Positions 33,143 through 41,831 of a stretch of 64,000 nucleotides of DNA are shown one piece after another; the stretch's first letter is position 1; each line of letters begins with the position of its first letter. This stretch comes from Ardenticatenales bacterium (GTDB lineage: Bacteria > Chloroflexota > Anaerolineae > Promineifilales > Promineifilaceae): NCBI GenBank assembly GCA_020634515.1, contig JACKBL010000005.1:124001-188000 (forward strand), in the 5' to 3' direction. The notes beneath the pieces were generated by a model. It ran no database searches and was not told the origin of the DNA. It worked only from the letters and a program-made list of their open reading frames with translations. The position numbers were made by a program, and so were the translations under genes.

Positions 33143-33494
33143 CGCAAGGTCTGTAAAATCAAATCCGTTAACAAGGCAACAAAGTACCATTGGCGACAGC
33201 ATGTTGTCGCTATTGAGGACGCTTTTGAGGCCGCCAGTCGCCTCGCCCTTCTTTGATCGCCGGCCAATTGCAACACTTCAGGTCGAAGAAGCCACAATCC
33301 GCCCCACGTACTTGTGCAAACCAAATCGTCCCGCAACCTCTATTGCGACTCGTCGGCGTGCCGCCTGTTTGAGGCGGCGCGACGTTTGTTTGGTGGTAAA
33401 GCGACAATTCGTGCAGCATATCCGCTCCGGCGCGGTCTTTCCTTTCTGGCGGATGATGGTCTTATCCGCGTTTTTTCGCGCCCTTTTTCTTATC

Positions 33495-33585
33495 AGGACT
33501 GGCGATGAAATAAAGTACGGAATTGCATCGTCAGTTTGAAGGAACGGTAAGGAAACAACTTCGTTGTCTTATTTAATTCCGTTCC
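33495..33585 (-). repeat. 92-bp dispersed repeat family C, copy 2
   Basis: Reverse copy of 15456-15547, nearly identical (TAAAGTACGGAATTGCATCG, then CAACTTCGTTG). One base in the CATCGTC arm is changed (CATCGCC). Confidence 0.8.
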
Positions 33586-33594
33586 TTCGGGAAG

Positions 33595-33650
33595 GTAACT
33601 GCTAAGCCAGATTGGACCAATCTCCATCTCCAGAGAGCGTTAGTAGTTAC
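33595..33650. repeat. 56-bp short relative of the MITE
   Basis: Begins GTAACTGCTAAGCC and ends TAGTAGTTAC, with the shared internal AGATTGGACCAAT. No target duplication is visible. Probably a deletion derivative or a second, shorter element type. Confidence 0.5.
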
Positions 33651-33704
33651 TGTTACCGGAAGTATGGTGGCGACGCTTCCGACAACCGCCAATCATTAAC
33701 TTTC

Positions 33705-33807
33705 GTAACTATTCACGTCTCCGAGAGATTGGACCAATTTTGTAGACATCAATAAGATTCAACCAGAGCAAATTGGTCCAATCTGGGCAGATGACCTGTA
33801 TAGTCAC
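33705..33807 (+). mobile_element. 103-bp MITE, copy 2, upstream of the permease
   Basis: Same element as 20670-20772, flanked by the exact 8-bp duplication TAACTTTC (33697-33704 and 33808-33815). The TATAGTCAC end faces the permease start 55 bp away, the same relative orientation as at pstS. Confidence 0.88.
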
Positions 33808-33862
33808 TAACTTTCAACTATCAATCTGTCCTACACGATATTCTCGAAGGAGTTCTTTTAAG

Positions 33863-35929
33863 ATGGCATTCTCTTTAGGTAAGCTGAAACGTGCTTTAAT
33901 CGGCGAACCTTTTCCTACGCGCGCCGAAGTCCATGAGCGACTAGATAAAGTGCGCGCGTTGGCGATCTTTGCCTCCGACCCCATCAGCAGTAATGCGTAT
34001 GCCACGGAAGCAATTATGACGGCTCTGGCGGTGGGGTTGGGCGCAGGCGCGCTGCGTTTCACCTTGCCACTGGCATTAGGCGTTATGTTCCTGGTGCTGC
34101 TTGTCGTTTTCAGTTATATCCAGACGATTTTGCATTACCCGGATGGCGGCGGCGCCTACACGGTTGCCAAAGACAACCTGGGGACGAATACGGCGTTGTT
34201 TGCCGCTTCGGCGCTGCTGATTGACTATATTTTGACGGTGGCGGTGTCGGTTTCTGCCGGCATTCGCGCTATCACCTCCGCCGTTCCCGGACTACATGAC
34301 CACGCCGTGCCCATGGCCCTCATCGCCATCCTCCTCCTCACCTGGGTCAACCTGCGCGGCGTGCGCGAGAGCGGCACCATCTTCGCCCTGCCCACCTACG
34401 CCTTCGTCGGCGGCGTCCTGCTTACCGTAGGCGTGGGACTGCTCCGACTCACCGGCCTCTTTGGCCTGGCGGCCATGACCCCGCCCACCCACGACACCGC
34501 GATCACCGTTGTCCAATCCACCAGCCAGCTTGTTTTCATCTGGGTGCTGCTGCGCTCGTTTGCCGCGGGCTGTACCGCCCTGACGGGGATTGAGGCGATC
34601 AGCAACGGGGTGCAGGCGTTTAAGCCGCCGGAGCCAATCAACGCCGTCAAGACGATGGTCGCCATGGGCGTGATCGCCATGTCCCTGTTCGTAGGTATCA
34701 CCTTCCTGGCGACGCACCTGGCCCTTGTGCCGCATCTGGAGGAAGGGGAGAGCATTCTCTCGCAGTTGGCGCGCACGGTGTGGACGGGCTTGCCCGCGGG
34801 ACAAATTTTGTACTACTGGGTGCAGTTCTTTACGATGATGATTCTGGTGTTGGCGGCGAATACGGGGTATCAGGATTTCCCGCGTCTCAGTTCGTTTTTG
34901 GCGAAGGATGGTTATTTGCCACGCTGGATGCAGAATCGGGGGGATCGGTTGGTGTATAATGCCGGCATCGTCATCCTGGCAATCGTCGCTTCCATCATTG
35001 TCATCATCTTCCGCGCCGACGAAATCGCCATGCTCCCCCTCTATGCTCTCGGCGTCATGCTCAGCTTCTCCCTCTCGCAGGCCGGCATGTTCCGCCTCAT
35101 GGGCCGCATCGGCCACCTCAAACCCGGCGAACACATCCGCACCAAAGTCACCACCATCCACTACGAAAGCGGCGCGCGTTGGAAACGCATCATGAACGCT
35201 GTTGGCGCCATTGTCACCGGCGTCGTTTTTGTTATTCTCGTTATCACCAAATTCGTGGAAGGCTCCTGGGTCGTGGCTTTGCTCATTCCCCTGTTTGTCT
35301 GGCTCTTCCGCATCATCAAAGGGCATTACGTCACGGTTGCCCACGATCTGAGTACCAAAGACCTCTCAATGGAAGATATGCACGCCATCGCCGACGTGGT
35401 GATCGTGCCATTGGGCGACGTTCATCGGGGTACGCTGCGTGCGCTGCGCTACGCGCGTCAGATCTCCAAAAATGTGCGCGCCGTCTGCATTACCACCAGC
35501 GTGTCCATGAAAGATCGCCTTTGTCGGCGCTGGGAGCGCTTCCCCTCGATCACGACGGGACTGGAACTGATAACGATTGATTACGAATATCGGGATATTC
35601 TCACGCCGCTGGTAGACTATATCAATGAGGTCACGAATGAGGAGTTCCCGGAGGCTCTGATCACGGTTGTCGTGCCTGAGTTCGTGCCTGACTCCTTCTG
35701 GGCGCAGTTGCTGCACAACCAGACGGCCAATATCTTGCGCGCGCGTCTGCGTGGTTCGGAGAATGTGGTGGTCATTGATGTGCCTTATCACGTTCGCAGC
35801 CACCATCCGGAAGCTATCGCTGCTCAGTTCGCGCACGAGGAACACGGTGCAGTGATGCCGGCAGCGGAGACCGCCCACACGGACACGCTCACGCACACAG
35901 ACCTGCAGGAGACGCCGGAGGCGGAGTGA
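33863..35929 (+). CDS. APC-superfamily permease, KimA-like
   Basis: 688 residues from the ATG at 33863, which has AAGGAG 10 nt upstream; an open frame to 33773 would run through the MITE. It starts LKRALIGEPFPTRAEVHERL and RALAIFASDPISSNAYATEA, as in KimA/YdaO potassium importers. There are about 12 transmembrane segments to about residue 470, then a cytoplasmic domain (about 480-650) with VIVPLGDVHRGTLRALRYAR. KimA imports potassium with protons and is inhibited by c-di-AMP. An amino-acid permease role cannot be excluded. Confidence 0.8.
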   Translation: MAFSLGKLKRALIGEPFPTRAEVHERLDKVRALAIFASDPISSNAYATEAIMTALAVGLGAGALRFTLPLALGVMFLVLLVVFSYIQTILHYPDGGGAYTVAKDNLGTNTALFAASALLIDYILTVAVSVSAGIRAITSAVPGLHDHAVPMALIAILLLTWVNLRGVRESGTIFALPTYAFVGGVLLTVGVGLLRLTGLFGLAAMTPPTHDTAITVVQSTSQLVFIWVLLRSFAAGCTALTGIEAISNGVQAFKPPEPINAVKTMVAMGVIAMSLFVGITFLATHLALVPHLEEGESILSQLARTVWTGLPAGQILYYWVQFFTMMILVLAANTGYQDFPRLSSFLAKDGYLPRWMQNRGDRLVYNAGIVILAIVASIIVIIFRADEIAMLPLYALGVMLSFSLSQAGMFRLMGRIGHLKPGEHIRTKVTTIHYESGARWKRIMNAVGAIVTGVVFVILVITKFVEGSWVVALLIPLFVWLFRIIKGHYVTVAHDLSTKDLSMEDMHAIADVVIVPLGDVHRGTLRALRYARQISKNVRAVCITTSVSMKDRLCRRWERFPSITTGLELITIDYEYRDILTPLVDYINEVTNEEFPEALITVVVPEFVPDSFWAQLLHNQTANILRARLRGSENVVVIDVPYHVRSHHPEAIAAQFAHEEHGAVMPAAETAHTDTLTHTDLQETPEAE

Positions 35930-35930
35930 G

Positions 35931-35991
35931 GCCAATCCAGAAAAACATCGATCCGGAACAGGCGCGATCTTCTGGATTGGCTTGAGGCTTT
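35931..35991 (+). repeat. dispersed hairpin repeat family F, copy 2 (interrupted by MITE)
   Basis: GCCAATCCAGAA and TTCTGGATTGGC form a 12-bp stem. Similarity to 12916-12996 stops at the MITE and resumes at 36095 (GAGGCTTTTTCGGTAAGGAA). Confidence 0.7.
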
Positions 35992-36094
35992 GTAACTATT
36001 CACGTCTCCGAGAGATTGGACCAATTTTGTAGACATCAATAAGATTCAACCAGAGCAAATTGGTCCAATCTGGGCAGATGACCTGTATAGTCAC
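35992..36094 (+). mobile_element. 103-bp MITE, copy 3, inserted in a family F repeat
   Basis: Flanked by the exact 8-bp duplication GAGGCTTT (35984-35991 and 36095-36102). Comparison with the uninterrupted repeat at 12916-12996 shows the empty site, which proves insertion. It is oriented towards pfkA. Confidence 0.9.
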
Positions 36095-36143
36095 GAGGCT
36101 TTTTCGGTAAGGAATAGGATCATGCAAATTCCGAAAAAGCCTG

Positions 36144-36234
36144 AGTGGCTGTCCGCAATTAAATGAGCGGAAATGGGCGGACAGCTTGTCAGTAACCGTC
36201 CGAAAAAATGTGAAGCTATTTTCAGGCGGTTACT
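36144..36234 (+). repeat. 91-bp repeat family E, left copy flanking pfkA
   Basis: Two hairpins in a row: GGCTGTCCGC/GCGGACAGC, then AGTAACCGTCCG and GGCGGTTACT. An inverted copy lies at 37545-37636 on the other side of pfkA. Confidence 0.75.
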
Positions 36235-36256
36235 AAGCAGATCAGGTGTGGCCGTC

Positions 36257-36290
36257 ACCTTCCCGGAAACTGTCGAGCTTCCGGGAAGGT
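36257..36290. repeat. single copy of the CTTCCCGGAAG hairpin
   Basis: ACCTTCCCGGAA and TTCCGGGAAGGT arms, related to the hairpin inside the 108-bp tandem array. It lies 26 bp before the pfkA start. Confidence 0.7.
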
Positions 36291-36315
36291 AAATACGTTC
36301 ATGAGGGGGTAACGG

Positions 36316-37422
36316 ATGATGGAAAAGAAGCGTATCGCCATTTGCACGGGCGGCGGGGACGCGCCCGGACTAAATGCGGTTATTCGCGCGGCCACCCTGG
36401 CCGCCTTGCAGCGGGGCTGGGAATGCCTGGGCATTCGTGACGGCTACAACGGCCTGCTCATGCCCGAAAACTATCCCGACGATGGCGGCCTCGTCACCCT
36501 GGATCGAGACCGGGTGCGCGGCATCACGCACCTGGGCGGAACCATCCTGGGAACGACGAATAAGGGCAACCCGTTCCACTATCCCGTGCGGCAAGCGGAT
36601 GGCAGCTACGTGGAAACGGATCGGTCCGACGAAATCGTTGCCGCCTGCGCCCAGCACGAACTGGACGCCCTCATCTCCGTCGGCGGTGATGGTTCCATGA
36701 AGATTGCCTATGATCTGACGCAAAAGGGGCTGAACATCGTCGGCGTGCCCAAGACCATTGACAACGACCTGGACGGAACCGTGGTCACGTTCGGCTTCCA
36801 GACCGCCGTCAGCTTTGCCACGGAAGCGCTGGATCGTTTACATTCCACGGCCGCCGCGCACCGGCGCGTGATGGTCGTGGAAGTGATGGGGCGGCACGCC
36901 GGCTGGATCGCCCTTTTTGCCGGCGTCGCCGGCTCCGCCGACATCATTCTCATTCCCGAAATCCCGTACGACATCCACAAAGTTGTGCGGAAAGTTCAGG
37001 AACGGGAAGAAATGGGGCGCGCCTTTTCTATTGTCGTGGTAGCGGAAGGCGCGATGCCCCGTGGCGGAACCTATTCCACCATCGGCAAGGGCGTGGGGCA
37101 GGAAGAGCGATTGGGCGGGTTGGGGGAGAAATTAGCCAGGGAAATTGAGGCGTTGACGGGCAAAGAGACGCGCAGCGTCGTCCTCGGTCATTTGCTGCGC
37201 GGCGGCACGCCCATCTCTTACGACCGCCTGCTGTCGCTGCGTTTCGGCGCGGCGGCGGTGCGCGCCATTGCCGAAGGGCAGCGGGGCGTGATGGTGGCGT
37301 TGGACCCGCCCACGGTGAAGTACGTGCCGTTGGAGGAGTGTACGCGGCGCATGAAGCAGGTGCCGCTGGACAGCGACACCATGCTCACCGCCCGCGACCT
37401 GGGCATTTCTTTCGGCGATTGA
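36316..37422 (+). CDS. pfkA: 6-phosphofructokinase
   Basis: 368 residues. Start at the first of two adjacent ATGs after GAGGGGG. Motifs: GGDAPGLNAVIRA (ATP/phosphate loop), VGGDGSM (about 121-127), PKTIDNDLDGT (about 145), VEVMGRHAGWIAL and GHLLRGGTPISYDR. It phosphorylates fructose 6-phosphate in glycolysis. Gly in GGDGS is the ATP-type residue, whereas Lys in PKTIDND is the residue usual in PPi-type enzymes; this Gly/Lys combination is known from group III enzymes such as those of actinomycetes, so the donor needs testing. The gene is bracketed by inverted repeats. Confidence 0.93.
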   Translation: MMEKKRIAICTGGGDAPGLNAVIRAATLAALQRGWECLGIRDGYNGLLMPENYPDDGGLVTLDRDRVRGITHLGGTILGTTNKGNPFHYPVRQADGSYVETDRSDEIVAACAQHELDALISVGGDGSMKIAYDLTQKGLNIVGVPKTIDNDLDGTVVTFGFQTAVSFATEALDRLHSTAAAHRRVMVVEVMGRHAGWIALFAGVAGSADIILIPEIPYDIHKVVRKVQEREEMGRAFSIVVVAEGAMPRGGTYSTIGKGVGQEERLGGLGEKLAREIEALTGKETRSVVLGHLLRGGTPISYDRLLSLRFGAAAVRAIAEGQRGVMVALDPPTVKYVPLEECTRRMKQVPLDSDTMLTARDLGISFGD

Positions 37423-37475
37423 GCCGGCGATAACGAACAAGGCAATCGGTAATCAGATCCGCTCAGAGCAACCAA

Positions 37476-37522
37476 GAGCGTGTCATCCTTCTTCAGGGTC
37501 AGGATGACACGCTCTTTTTTTT
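37476..37522 (+). terminator. rho-independent terminator of pfkA
   Basis: GAGCGTGTCATCCT pairs perfectly with AGGATGACACGCTC, followed by TTTTTTTT. Stem of 14 bp with an 11-nt loop, 53 bp after the stop codon. Confidence 0.92.
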
Positions 37523-37544
37523 CTGCTGTTGCCTTCCGCGCCTA

Positions 37545-37636
37545 AGTAACCGTCCGAAAACAACTTCACGTTTTCATCGGACGGTTACTGACAAGCTGTC
37601 CGCACATTTCCGCTAAATTAATTGCGGACAGCCACT
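37545..37636 (-). repeat. 92-bp repeat family E, right copy (inverted)
   Basis: Inverted relative of 36144-36234. AGTAACCGTCCG pairs with CGGACGGTTACT exactly, followed by the GCTGTCCGC/GCGGACAGC hairpin. Confidence 0.75.
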
Positions 37637-38417
37637 AATTGTCAATGCAACTGGTGACGTGGAAGTTGTCGACGCGCAGTTCCGCCTGGTTGGGCACGAA
37701 GACATCGGGCGGCGTCATGGCGACACCCACGATGGATGGGCTGTTCAGGTTTGGATCGTAAACGGTATCGAGTTCGACGCCATTGATTTCCAGGGTGAAT
37801 ACGTCCCCTTCCAACGTCACCTTCAGGTGATTGAACTCATTGCCGGGAATGATGGCGGTTGAGGTGGTGGGCAGGACGAGGAACGTTAACTCGCTGCTCT
37901 GGATGTTGTATTTCAGCACGCCATATTTTTGATAATAGTCGGCATAGTCGGGGTCAGGATTGGCGTAGATGCCAAATAGATACCCTTCTGACTGATCCGG
38001 TTTGGTGCTAAAGACGATGCCGCCGACGGAGACGCCAGGATCGCCCGTCCAACGGATGTCGGTTTCCACCACGTAATCGGTGCGGCTGTTGGTGGGCGCG
38101 AAGAAGACGTAGTAGGGGGCGTTGGTGTCGATTTCCTTGGGCGCAATGCGGTAGAGGCCGTTGCCGTTGGCGGTCAGATATTGGGTTTTGACCCAGTTGT
38201 CATCGACGATGGGCCAGCCGCTGGCGGGGTCGTCGAAAGTGTCGAAGAAGCCGGGATCGACGCAGCCTGTTTTGCTCGCGTAGGGCAGATAAGCGCCGGG
38301 GAGCAAGTCCACCGCCGACGCGGGGGTGGCGGGGCGGTTTGCCAGGCTGATGATGCCGATGCTCAAGAAGCCGAGGAGCATCAGGATAGGCCATAGTTTA
38401 GATAGTGCTTTGCTCAT
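37635..38417 (-). CDS. secreted or anchored beta-sandwich (concanavalin-like) protein
   Basis: 260 residues from the ATG at 38417, chosen for its GGAG site 9 nt upstream; the frame extends to 38627. An N-terminal hydrophobic segment (SKLWPILMLLGFLSIGIISL) may be a signal peptide. After it comes a domain with FFDTFDDPASGWPIVDDNW, YVVETDIRW, GGIVFSTK, GYLFGIYA and FNHLKVTLEGDVFTLEINGV, the order of strands seen in LamG/DUF1080-like carbohydrate-binding sandwiches. It probably binds a surface polysaccharide or peptide outside the cell. No catalytic motif is seen. The end overlaps repeat family E by 2 bp. Confidence 0.7.
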   Translation of the reverse strand: MSKALSKLWPILMLLGFLSIGIISLANRPATPASAVDLLPGAYLPYASKTGCVDPGFFDTFDDPASGWPIVDDNWVKTQYLTANGNGLYRIAPKEIDTNAPYYVFFAPTNSRTDYVVETDIRWTGDPGVSVGGIVFSTKPDQSEGYLFGIYANPDPDYADYYQKYGVLKYNIQSSELTFLVLPTTSTAIIPGNEFNHLKVTLEGDVFTLEINGVELDTVYDPNLNSPSIVGVAMTPPDVFVPNQAELRVDNFHVTSCIDN

Positions 38418-38581
38418 TATTTCCATCTCCAGTAATGTGACTTTCCCCGTTGGGTGGTCAAGTGGGTCCTCATCCCTCCCTCCCACACGCACGCCTGATG
38501 AGGTACATCCGTAATGTACCTTAATGCCCTGGATTCTGGCAAATGCCGGCACGTTCAAATGAGAAATCCGTGGGCGAAAAG

Positions 38582-38613
38582 AAAAAAGCCCGTATTTGCC
38601 GGCAAATACGGGC
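38582..38613 (-). terminator. terminator of the pdh operon built on the TGCCGGCA palindrome
   Basis: A 26-nt perfect palindrome (38588-38613) is centred on TGCCGGCA with GCCCGTATT arms and is followed on the minus strand by TTTTTT. It lies 30 bp after the E2 stop. Confidence 0.85.
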
Positions 38614-38642
38614 CATCCTCCCGACATCGTGTGCCGGCAAAA

Positions 38643-39872
38643 CTACAACAAAAGCTGGAGCGGCGTTTCCATCAGGCCCTTAAAACGCTGCAAATAGCGC
38701 GCCGCCTCCACGCCATCCGTTACCCGGTGGTCGGCGGAGAGCGTCACCTTCATGCGTAGCCCTACCGTCAACTGCCCATCAACCACCACAGGAACCTGCC
38801 GCGCCGTGCCCACTGCCAGGATGGCCGCTTCGGGCGGATTGATGATGGCCACGAAGTGGTCCACGTCAAAGCCGCCCAGGTTGCTGATAGTGAATGTGCC
38901 ACCTGTGACGTCGTCGGGAGAGATTTTGCCGGCACGTGCCCGCGCAATCATCCCCTTATTATCCGCCGCCACCCGTGCCAGCGGCGTCACGTCCGTATTC
39001 TGCTGCACCACCGTCAACAGCCCGCCTTCGACGGCAACCGCGCTGCCCACGTTGATCCGCTGATGGCGTACCAGCGTCGTCCCGTTGAAGCTGGCATTCA
39101 AGTTGGGGAAATCACGCAGCGCCAGCGCCGCCGCCTTCACAATCATGTCATTAACCGTCACCTTGCCATCTTCCGGCAGCAGGGCGTTGATCTGGGCGCG
39201 CAAGTCCAGCGCGGCTTGCATGTCCACTTCCGAAGTCACGTAGAAATGGGGCACGCTTGTTTTGCTTTCCGCCATGCGGCGAGCAATGGCCTGGCGCAGG
39301 CGTGTCAGCGGGATTTCCTCTGTTTCGGGGCCGGTGGGGATAGGCGTGGTGGGGGGGGGTGCGACGGCTGCCGCCTGCAAAAACGACTCCACATCCCGCT
39401 TACGGATGCGACCATCAGGACCGCTACCGCCGACTTGCTGCAAATCCACCTGATGTTCCCGCGCAATGCGCCGCGCCACCGGGCTGGCCTTCACGCCGCC
39501 GGGGAATTCCGCGCTCACCGGCGCAGCAGACGCCACCGCCGCCGCCGGAGCCGCTTCTGGCGCCGGCGTTTCCGCCGCGGCGGGCGTTTTCCGCGCCTCT
39601 GGCGGCGCGCCGACCAGGCCGGAAACATCCTCGCCCGCCGCGCCCACCACGGCCAGATTCGCCCCTACGGGCACAACATCGCCCGCCGCCGCCAACGTTT
39701 GCAGCAGCACGCCCGACACCTGCGCTTCCAGCTCCAATGTGGCCTTGTCGGACTCAATCTCTGCGACCACGTCCCCTTTATTGACGGCGTCACCGACTTC
39801 CTTCAACCACCCGACCAGCACACCCTCGCGCATATCGAAGCCCAACTTGGGCATGACAATAAATTCCGCCAT
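38643..39872 (-). CDS. pdhC: dihydrolipoamide acetyltransferase (E2 of pyruvate dehydrogenase)
   Basis: 409 residues: lipoyl domain at 1-75 with lipoyl-lysine in EIESDKATLELEA (Lys about 43), an Ala/Pro-rich linker, E1/E3-binding domain (KASPVARRIAREHQVDLQQV, about 130-160), second linker and catalytic domain ending SADHRVTDGVEAARYL with the conserved His and Asp. It transfers the acetyl group to CoA. The start overlaps the stop region of the E1-beta gene. Other 2-oxoacid dehydrogenases are possible, but E1-alpha/beta look pyruvate-type. Confidence 0.92.
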   Translation of the reverse strand: MAEFIVMPKLGFDMREGVLVGWLKEVGDAVNKGDVVAEIESDKATLELEAQVSGVLLQTLAAAGDVVPVGANLAVVGAAGEDVSGLVGAPPEARKTPAAAETPAPEAAPAAAVASAAPVSAEFPGGVKASPVARRIAREHQVDLQQVGGSGPDGRIRKRDVESFLQAAAVAPPPTTPIPTGPETEEIPLTRLRQAIARRMAESKTSVPHFYVTSEVDMQAALDLRAQINALLPEDGKVTVNDMIVKAAALALRDFPNLNASFNGTTLVRHQRINVGSAVAVEGGLLTVVQQNTDVTPLARVAADNKGMIARARAGKISPDDVTGGTFTISNLGGFDVDHFVAIINPPEAAILAVGTARQVPVVVDGQLTVGLRMKVTLSADHRVTDGVEAARYLQRFKGLMETPLQLLL

Positions 39873-40843
39873 TACAAAATCTCCTTCACCGCGGCCACCA
39901 CGCGGTCGGCATTGATCAAGGCCGATTGTTCCAGTTCCCGCGAATACGGCAGCGGCACTTCCAACTGCGCCACGCGCTTCACCGGCGCGTCCAGGTAGTC
40001 AAACCCTTCTTCCTGAATACGCGCGGCGATTTCCGCGCCGATGCCATAGGAGCGGTACCCTTCTTCAACCACAACCGCTTTGAACGTTTTCTGGAAGGAT
40101 TTCAGCACCGGCCCCATGTCCAACGGGCGCAGCGTGCGCAAATCAACCACTTCCGCTTCGATTCCTTCTTGCGCCAGTTTGTTGGCCGCCTCCAGCGCCA
40201 CTTGCAAACCCTGCGAGTAAGCCACAATGGTCACGTCGGAGCCTTCCCGCTTCACGTCGGAGACGCCAATGGGCACAACGTAGTCCCCATCGGGCACTTC
40301 GTCTCGAATCTGGTAGAGGGTGTGGTGTTCAATGAAGAGGACGGGATCATCGCTGCGGATGGACGCTTTCAGCAGCCCTTTGGCATCGTAGGCCGTGGCC
40401 GGAGAGACCACTTTCAAGCCCGGAAAGTGCGCGAAGATCACGTCGGGCGTGTGGCTGTGCGTGGCCCCAAGCTGACGCCCGCCGCCGCCGGGAGCGCGAA
40501 AAACGACGGGGCATTTGATCTGTCCGCCAAACATGTAGTGCACTTTGGCCGCGTGATTGATGATGGCGTCAAAGGCCACGAAGGCGAAGTTGATGGTCAT
40601 GAATTCGGCGACGGGGCGCAGCCCGTTCATGGCCGCGCCGGCTGCCGCGCCGCCAATGACCATTTCCGAAATGGGTGTGTCGCGCACGCGCCGCGCCCCA
40701 AATTCGTCGTAGAAACCGCGTGTGACCGCGTATGTGCCGCCCCAAACCCCCACTTCTTCGCCCATGATGAAAACGGTGTCGTCCCGCTGCATTTCTTCAC
40801 GCAGGGCGTCGGTAATTGCCTGTCTCATTGTTATGCGAGCCAT
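39872..40843 (-). CDS. pdhB: pyruvate dehydrogenase E1 beta subunit
   Basis: 323 residues of the transketolase-like beta chain: EVGVWGGTYAVTRGF, RVRDTPISEMVIGGAAAGAAMNG, PVVFRAPGGGGRQLGATHSHTPD, and the C-terminal VVEEGYRSYGIGAEIAA. It completes the thiamine-diphosphate site with the alpha chain and is the binding partner of E2. Spacing to E1-alpha is 28 bp. Confidence 0.93.
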   Translation of the reverse strand: MARITMRQAITDALREEMQRDDTVFIMGEEVGVWGGTYAVTRGFYDEFGARRVRDTPISEMVIGGAAAGAAMNGLRPVAEFMTINFAFVAFDAIINHAAKVHYMFGGQIKCPVVFRAPGGGGRQLGATHSHTPDVIFAHFPGLKVVSPATAYDAKGLLKASIRSDDPVLFIEHHTLYQIRDEVPDGDYVVPIGVSDVKREGSDVTIVAYSQGLQVALEAANKLAQEGIEAEVVDLRTLRPLDMGPVLKSFQKTFKAVVVEEGYRSYGIGAEIAARIQEEGFDYLDAPVKRVAQLEVPLPYSRELEQSALINADRVVAAVKEIL

Positions 40844-40871
40844 TGTACGCTTCCTTATTATGTCTGTTGTG

Positions 40872-41831
40872 TCAGGCGTCTACGTAGATGTCGGTGAAGA
40901 GGTCTTCCGGTGCGGGGAATGGTGATTCCTCGGAAAAACGAACGCTCTCTTCGATTTCCTCATCGACGGCTTTGTCAATGGCTTCCAGTTCCGCGCGGTC
41001 GGCGACTTTTTCTGCGAGCATGTGGCGCTCCAGGACGCCAATGGGGTCATCCTCGCGCCACTTTTCTACTTCGTCTTTGGTCCGATACCGTAGTGGGTCG
41101 CCCATGCTGTGCCCCTCGAAGCGGTAGGTGGTCATCTCCAAAAAGTAGGGGCCGTTGCCGCCGCGGACGCTGGCGAGGGCTTTGGCCGTGGCTTGATACA
41201 CATCGTACACGTTCATGCCGTTGACTTGTTCTGCCGGCATTCCATAAGCAGCCCCCCGTGTCACCATATCCGGAGCCGCCGAGGCCCGCGCCACCGCCGT
41301 GCCCATGCCATACTGATTGTTCTCTACAATGAACACAACCGGCAAATCCCATACCCCCGCCAGATTCAGCGATTCGTGGAAATAACCGATATTCGTCGAA
41401 CCATCCCCCATGTACACCAGCACCGCCGCGTCCGTTCCCTTGTACTGCTCCGCCAGCGCGATCCCCACCGCCAAAGGCACATGGCCGCCGACCACAGCGT
41501 AGCCGCCCCAATAACGACGGGGCACATCCGCCAGGTGCATGGAGCCGCCTTTGCCCTTGCTCACGCCGGTGGCCTTACCCAGCAGTTCCGCCATCACCCG
41601 GTTGGTGGGGGAACCGACCGCCAGCGCGTGCCCGTGGTCGCGGTACGCCGTCATGACGTGATCGTTATCCTGGCGCGCGGCAATCGAACCGACCGCCACC
41701 GCTTCCTGGCCTATGTACAAGTGCAGGAAACCGCCAATTTTGCCCAGTTGGTACAGTTCGGCGCATTTCTGCTCAAACCGACGAATGAGGACCATCTGGC
41801 GATACCACTCAAGTTGAATCGCTTTATCCAT
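40872..41831 (-). CDS. pdhA: pyruvate dehydrogenase E1 alpha subunit
   Basis: 319 residues. Thiamine-diphosphate motif GDGSTNIGYFHESLNLAGVWDLPVVFIVENN (about 150-180) and the GGSMHLADV loop; the regulatory-loop region YRFEGHSMGDP is near 255. It decarboxylates pyruvate. First gene of the three-gene operon; no E3 gene is present in the window. Confidence 0.94.
   Translation of the reverse strand: MDKAIQLEWYRQMVLIRRFEQKCAELYQLGKIGGFLHLYIGQEAVAVGSIAARQDNDHVMTAYRDHGHALAVGSPTNRVMAELLGKATGVSKGKGGSMHLADVPRRYWGGYAVVGGHVPLAVGIALAEQYKGTDAAVLVYMGDGSTNIGYFHESLNLAGVWDLPVVFIVENNQYGMGTAVARASAAPDMVTRGAAYGMPAEQVNGMNVYDVYQATAKALASVRGGNGPYFLEMTTYRFEGHSMGDPLRYRTKDEVEKWREDDPIGVLERHMLAEKVADRAELEAIDKAVDEEIEESVRFSEESPFPAPEDLFTDIYVDA

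Larger units (their letters stand above)
33143..33862. other. repeat-filled intergenic region between lysA and the permease
   Basis: About 720 bp. It holds family C copy 2 (33495-33585), a short MITE-like element (33595-33650) and MITE copy 2 (33705-33807). The open frame at 33201-33539 runs into the repeat and is not supported. Confidence 0.5.

Noticed and set aside
33201..33539. 112-residue ORF between lysA and the permease
   Set aside because: It runs into the family C repeat and translates repeat sequence; no ribosome site.
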